Assembly (NCBI GenBank): GCA_027074135.1
Contig: JALTDM010000138.1
Location: 1-9,825, forward strand
From: Bacteroidales bacterium
GTDB taxonomy: Bacteria > Bacteroidota > Bacteroidia > Bacteroidales > JALTDM01
Length of the DNA: 9,825 nucleotides
Direction of reading: 5' to 3'
The notes beneath the pieces were generated by a model. The model had not been told where the DNA came from, ran no database searches, and saw only the letters and a program-made list of their open reading frames with translations. The number at the start of each line of letters is the position of its first letter. Within the stretch, counting starts at the first letter, position 1. The translations under genes were made by a program, and so were the position numbers. Below are positions 7,246-9,825 of the stretch, in pieces.

Positions 7246-7817
7246 TGGTTGCAACCCGAAACAAGTTTAACTATCACTTTGGGATAATAGACATACTCCA
7301 AATCGTGAACTTTGGATGCAATGTCTTCAATTGTGTCTTGCGGAAATATTTTTACTTTTTTCTGCAAAATAATGTCGCCGTTGTCAAATTTTTCGTCAAC
7401 ATAATGAATAGTGATCCCCGTTTCGGTCTCGCCATTTTCCTTTACCGCTCGGTGAACATTGTCGCCATACATTCCTTTGCCACCATATTTAGGCAGCAGT
7501 GCGGGATGAATATTGATTATTTTCTTGTTAAATTCTTCAACAATATCTTTAGGCACAAGCCACAAAAAACCCGCAAGCACAATTAAATCAGGATTTTCCC
7601 GTTTCAAAAATTTTAACATCTTGCCGTTTTCATACAAATCCTTACAATTAAACAAAAAAACGGGTATGCCCAATTTTTCAGCCCTTTTTATCACAAAAGC
7701 ATCCGGCTTATTTACTGCAATATGCGTAACTTTATATTTACCGGACTTTTCTCCGTACTTGGCTATATTTTCCGCATTTGTTCCACTCCCGGATGCAAAA
7801 ACAATTACTTTTTTCAT
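7242..7817 (-). CDS. purN: Phosphoribosylglycinamide formyltransferase
   Basis: PurN transfers a formyl group from 10-formyltetrahydrofolate to GAR, the third step of de novo purine synthesis, in the cytoplasm. The 191-residue protein is of normal length. It shows the N-terminal phosphate-binding loop GSGTNAENI (10-18), the INIHPALLPKYGGKGMYG block (101-118) with catalytic N102 and H104, and the HYVDEKFDNGD segment (138-148) with the third catalytic aspartate at D145. The short KKVIVFASGSG start fits the family, and the ATG at 7815-7817 leaves nothing to extend. It is followed by the membrane protein gene with a 4-base ATGA overlap. No other purine gene is nearby. No clear TAnnTTTG promoter was found just upstream. 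Confidence 0.95.
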   Translation of the reverse strand: MKKVIVFASGSGTNAENIAKYGEKSGKYKVTHIAVNKPDAFVIKRAEKLGIPVFLFNCKDLYENGKMLKFLKRENPDLIVLAGFLWLVPKDIVEEFNKKIINIHPALLPKYGGKGMYGDNVHRAVKENGETETGITIHYVDEKFDNGDIILQKKVKIFPQDTIEDIASKVHDLEYVYYPKVIVKLVSGCNQ

Positions 7818-7966
7818 TGATTAAACTTTATTTTGATTATATAGCTTCTTATGTTCCCTCTTTATCTCCTACTGAAACCTGTTCAATGCAGGCTCTCATG
7901 GGGAAAATCTCCCGCTCCATCATCACAAGCAACAAAAGGTTTAAATATCCTGGCTCCACCTTACCT

Positions 7967-7993
7967 CGTCATTATAAGCCACCGCAGGTGACG
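7967..7993. repeat. Palindrome with CGTCA/TGACG ends
   Basis: CGTCA (7967-7971) pairs with TGACG (7989-7993), and inside it CACC (7980-7983) pairs with GGTG (7987-7990) around a GCA loop. The CGTCATT end resembles the CGTCATTGCGAG side of the 45-bp repeat read on the other strand, so this may be a diverged relative. It lies in the spacer downstream of the surE operon. Confidence 0.35.
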
Positions 7994-8057
7994 TAATAAT
8001 ATACCTTATTTCTCCCATCATATTGAGTTACGAAGTTGTGCAAGTATTTGCTGAGCA

Positions 8058-8075
8058 ACTTACGGTTGCGTAAGT
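8058..8075. repeat. Perfect 7-bp stem hairpin ACTTACG-GTTG-CGTAAGT
   Basis: Arms at 8058-8064 and 8069-8075 are exactly complementary around a 4-base loop. AAGTTG at 8033-8038 can also pair with CAACTT at 8056-8061, so two alternative structures compete. There is no T-run directly after it on either strand, so intrinsic termination is not clearly indicated. Confidence 0.45.
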
Positions 8076-8083
8076 ATCTCATT

Positions 8084-8128
8084 ATTTATAGCAGATTGCC
8101 ACACTCTCTTCGTTCGCTCGCAATGACG
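8084..8128. repeat. 45-bp palindromic intergenic repeat, copy 2
   Basis: This is the better-preserved copy of the repeat at 141-185, in the same orientation and of the same length. ATTGC (8095-8099) pairs with GCAAT (8120-8124), and the centre keeps the CGTTCGCTCG form found in widely dispersed bacterial repeats. It is about 60 bases past the stop of the 110-residue membrane protein gene and so may lie in the tail of the surE transcript. Similar elements usually number many per genome; only two clear copies are visible here. Confidence 0.65.
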
Positions 8129-8189
8129 TAATGATATGCACAAACACCTCATAAATACAAAAACAACCACATTAACACATTGCATCTAT

Positions 8190-8522
8190 TTACTGCACAA
8201 AAAACTTATACGCCACTACAATAAGCGTATATGTGAAAATAGCACCCAAAGCTCCTCTAGCACCTCTAAGCCTGCTTGTCCAAATAAACAGAAAAAAAAC
8301 AAGTCCGTCAGGAATAGCAGCAAGACTTACCAACGCCGAAAAAACCGTTGCTTCAACAAATGTGTGGTAAAAATATGAAAAACTAACTGCACTCCACCGT
8401 GATAAATAAAAGACATAAATTGTTATCACAGGAATAATTATACCCACCACATAACCAAATAAAACAGAATTAATAAACGACTTCTGTTTCGGCTCAGAAT
8501 TGGCATTAGAAAATTGAAACAT
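8190..8522 (-). CDS. Small membrane protein of unknown function, coupled to surE
   Basis: A 110-residue protein with a polar N-terminus (1-17), three predicted membrane helices (about 18-40, 58-80 and 91-107) and a basic loop, SRLRGARG (83-90). No motif or family is recognised. Its ATG lies inside the last codons of surE, giving a 17-base overlap in a different frame, so it is very likely co-transcribed and perhaps translationally coupled with surE. The helices show clear hydrophobic periodicity with charged turns, and the frame ends cleanly, which supports a real gene. In several Bacteroidota surE is followed by lpxB; that gene is absent here. The function cannot be stated. Confidence 0.7.
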   Translation of the reverse strand: MFQFSNANSEPKQKSFINSVLFGYVVGIIIPVITIYVFYLSRWSAVSFSYFYHTFVEATVFSALVSLAAIPDGLVFFLFIWTSRLRGARGALGAIFTYTLIVVAYKFFVQ

Positions 8523-9273
8523 CTTTCAGCTTTTTTAGTTTATCGTGATTTGTCGAGTCTCTTGAAAGCGGCACTACAGCAATATATCCGTTTTTTAAAG
8601 CCCATTCATCAGTATCTTCCGCTCCGTCTTCAAAATTCACAAAACTACCAGTCATCAAATAGCGAATTTCGCCGTCAACCTCCTGCTCCAAAAATTCTTC
8701 TTGCCACTTACCTATTGTTTGGCGGCAAAGTTTTATGCCTTTTATCTCGTTTTCCGGCAAATAAGGAATATTTACATTTAAGCACACATCACTTTTATCT
8801 TCCAGTGAAAGCACCCACTCAAACAATCTGCGGGCATATTTTTCCGCAGCAACGAAATCGGCATCTTCCAAGTGCGTAAGCAATGAAAAAGCAATAGATG
8901 GAATTTCGTGGAAACAACCTTCTAGTACGGCTCCAACCGTTCCGGAGTAATAAGCGCTTATGGAAGAATTAGACCCGTGGTTGATACCTGACACCAAAAA
9001 ATCGGGCTTGCGGTCAAGAAGTTTATTGAAAGCAAGTTTCACACTATCTGTAGGTGTACCATCGGTAACATAAAATCTGAGTCCGGGTTCGTCTTTGAGC
9101 TTTTTTACCTGTAAAGTCCGTGTAAAGGTAATTGCTTGACTCTGACCCGATTGACCTTGCTCGGGTACGCACACAAACAAATCCCCGTAAGGCTTTAACA
9201 TATTTATCACGGTAGCCAATCCTTTGGAATAAGCCCCATCGTCGTTTGCTATAAGAATCAATGGTTTTTGCAT
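8506..9273 (-). CDS. surE: 5'/3'-nucleotidase SurE
   Basis: SurE is a metal-dependent phosphatase that removes the phosphate from nucleoside 5'- and 3'-monophosphates, in the cytoplasm or periplasm-independent pool, and is linked to stationary-phase survival. The 255-residue protein has the metal ligands D11 and D12 in NDDG (10-13), S42 in the QSGQSQAIT segment, and N98 in SGINHGSN (95-102), plus the GTPTDSV motif (72-78). Length and motif order are standard. The ATG at 9271-9273 fits the family start and lies about 20 bases below a good -7 element. Its last 17 bases overlap the following 110-residue membrane protein gene. Confidence 0.95.
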   Translation of the reverse strand: MQKPLILIANDDGAYSKGLATVINMLKPYGDLFVCVPEQGQSGQSQAITFTRTLQVKKLKDEPGLRFYVTDGTPTDSVKLAFNKLLDRKPDFLVSGINHGSNSSISAYYSGTVGAVLEGCFHEIPSIAFSLLTHLEDADFVAAEKYARRLFEWVLSLEDKSDVCLNVNIPYLPENEIKGIKLCRQTIGKWQEEFLEQEVDGEIRYLMTGSFVNFEDGAEDTDEWALKNGYIAVVPLSRDSTNHDKLKKLKDVSIF

Positions 9274-9294
9274 TCAAAATCAGATTTATTGTTG

Positions 9295-9302
9295 CAAATA
9301 TA
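9295..9302 (-). promoter_or_regulatory. Probable surE promoter, -7 element TATATTTG
   Basis: On the minus strand this reads TATATTTG followed by CAAC, an exact TAnnTTTG match. It lies 21 bases upstream of the surE ATG, implying a leader of about 15 bases. A TTG-type -33 element is not obvious at the usual distance. Confidence 0.55.
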
Positions 9303-9331
9303 CGGAAAAATATCGGGCTCACTTTTGGTTA

Positions 9332-9424
9332 ATTTGCTAATTATTAAATTCACAAACCTGCTTTTTGATTTAAGAATATAGAAGGAGGAATATGTGAAAT
9401 TAAACAATTAACCCATTAGCAAAT
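9332..9424. repeat. ~93-bp imperfect palindrome between surE and the IS
   Basis: ATTTGCTAAT (9332-9341) is exactly complementary in reverse to ATTAGCAAAT (9415-9424). Further inside, TTCACA (9349-9354) pairs with TGTGAA (9393-9398), with A/T-rich near-matches between the two paired blocks. The centre contains GAAGGAGGAA and no gene. It may be a small mobile palindrome, a regulatory hairpin, or remnants left by transposition. No target duplication was identified. The remaining spacer up to 9568 holds only minor A/T-rich repeats. Confidence 0.45.
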
Positions 9425-9530
9425 CCTCAATTCAAATAATAAATGTATTCCTGCCCTAATAAATTTCAGGGGAAAAATGCCTTATTGATTCACAATAAAT
9501 TAAGGTATAAAAATTTCAAAAATCAAAAAG

Positions 9531-9825
9531 AACCCCCTGGTTGTATTTCCCCAGACGCTTTTTCTCTTTTATAAAAGGTTCGTCCAACAATTTTTTAGTT
9601 CTATTTTTACAAACAAATTTATTCTTAAGAATGCTACAAGATTAGACAGATACCAATTGTGTTTGGCTATTGCTTTAAGATATTTTAGAATAAGTATTGT
9701 TATCAATGCAGTCCATATTTGTATCATAACTGCATTAGGACTTGTCCCTATAAATAATTTTATATGTAACAGTTGCTTGATTTCTCTAAAAAAGATTTCT
9801 ATTTGCCAACGACTTTTATAAAGTT
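9531..9825 (-). mobile_element. 3' end of an IS4-family insertion sequence, cut by window edge
   Basis: The transposase remnant plus a short downstream stretch. After the stop codon, CTGG (9537-9540) and CCAG (9551-9554) flank a 10-base loop, and a 12-bp palindrome, CTTTTATAAAAG (9566-9577), spans the stop. The true inverted terminal repeat and target duplication cannot be placed because the other end is outside; the left limit given here is a guess. The element lies about 260 bases upstream of surE and is oriented to transcribe toward it. Confidence 0.55.
9569..9823 (-). CDS. IS4-family transposase, C-terminal 84 codons (partial)
   Basis: A leftward frame enters from beyond the right edge and ends in TAA at 9569-9571. 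The visible part carries the IS4 signature Y-x2-R-x3-E-x6-K at fragment residues 2, 5, 9 and 16; the E is the third catalytic acid of the DDE transposase. It is followed by the FIGTSPNAV and QIWTAL segments typical of IS4-group enzymes of Bacteroidota, probably the DUF4372-containing type. No stop or shift interrupts it, so the element could be intact outside the window. The frame continues past 9825, so the N-terminus and the first two catalytic aspartates are not seen. Confidence 0.85.
   Translation of the reverse strand, partial: LYKSRWQIEIFFREIKQLLHIKLFIGTSPNAVMIQIWTALITILILKYLKAIAKHNWYLSNLVAFLRINLFVKIELKNCWTNLL

Larger units (their letters stand above)
7818..8189. other. Gene-free 372-bp spacer between purN and the surE operon
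   Basis: No coding region is supported here. The first part (about 7855-7965) is richer in G and C than nearby spacers and contains a 35-codon minus-strand frame without a family match. It might be a decayed gene tail, but nothing proves it. The second part (7967-8128) is a run of inverted repeats, listed separately. Both flanking genes run leftward, so this holds the 3' end of the surE transcript and the unlocated promoter of purN. Confidence 0.5.

Noticed and set aside
7246..7254. TTG start three codons upstream for the multi-pass membrane protein
   Set aside because: The ATG at 7245 forms the usual ATGA overlap with the purN stop and needs no rare start codon.
7778..7996. Plus-strand 72-codon frame across the purN start and spacer
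   Set aside because: Half of it is antisense to purN, and the remainder has no family resemblance or start signal.
1..9825. CRISPR array, tRNA or rRNA genes
   Set aside because: No regularly spaced direct repeats and no tRNA- or rRNA-like conserved blocks were seen on either strand; the repeats present are palindromic and far apart.

Overview
The window looks like chromosomal DNA of a low-GC member of the Bacteroidota. Three things suggest this. The RecQ is long, with an acidic C-terminal extension and an end typical of that phylum. The CBS-ACT protein belongs to a family common there. TAnnTTTG-type -7 elements lie upstream of several genes, and clear Shine-Dalgarno sequences are scarce. The KdsD and LptB genes imply a Gram-negative envelope with Kdo-containing LPS. 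The species cannot be named from the sequence.

Layout, left to right. Positions 1-110 hold an IS256-type terminal inverted repeat paired with an inward-facing partner; this looks like a short non-autonomous element cut by the window edge. One copy of a 45-bp palindromic intergenic repeat follows at 141-185. An LPS pair, kdsD then lptB, runs leftward. Across a divergent promoter region, a tight rightward trio runs recQ, a metallo-beta-lactamase-fold hydrolase and a CBS-ACT protein. Its 3' end overlaps, tail to tail, a leftward gene for a multi-pass membrane protein, which is translationally coupled (ATGA) to the upstream purN. A 372-bp gene-free stretch with hairpins and the second 45-bp repeat separates purN from a second leftward pair, surE and a 110-residue membrane protein. 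Upstream of surE lie its likely promoter, a ~93-bp imperfect palindrome, and the C-terminal 84 codons of an IS4-family transposase that runs off the right edge.

Functionally, kdsD and lptB serve LPS (Kdo precursor synthesis and LPS export). recQ serves DNA repair and recombination. purN and surE serve nucleotide metabolism. The membrane protein may act in surface-glycan assembly, but that is only inference. The core genes are intact. No complete novel defence or mobile system is visible. The most distinctive material is the small palindromic and MITE-like elements between genes, the gene-end overlaps, and the operon partners of unknown function.
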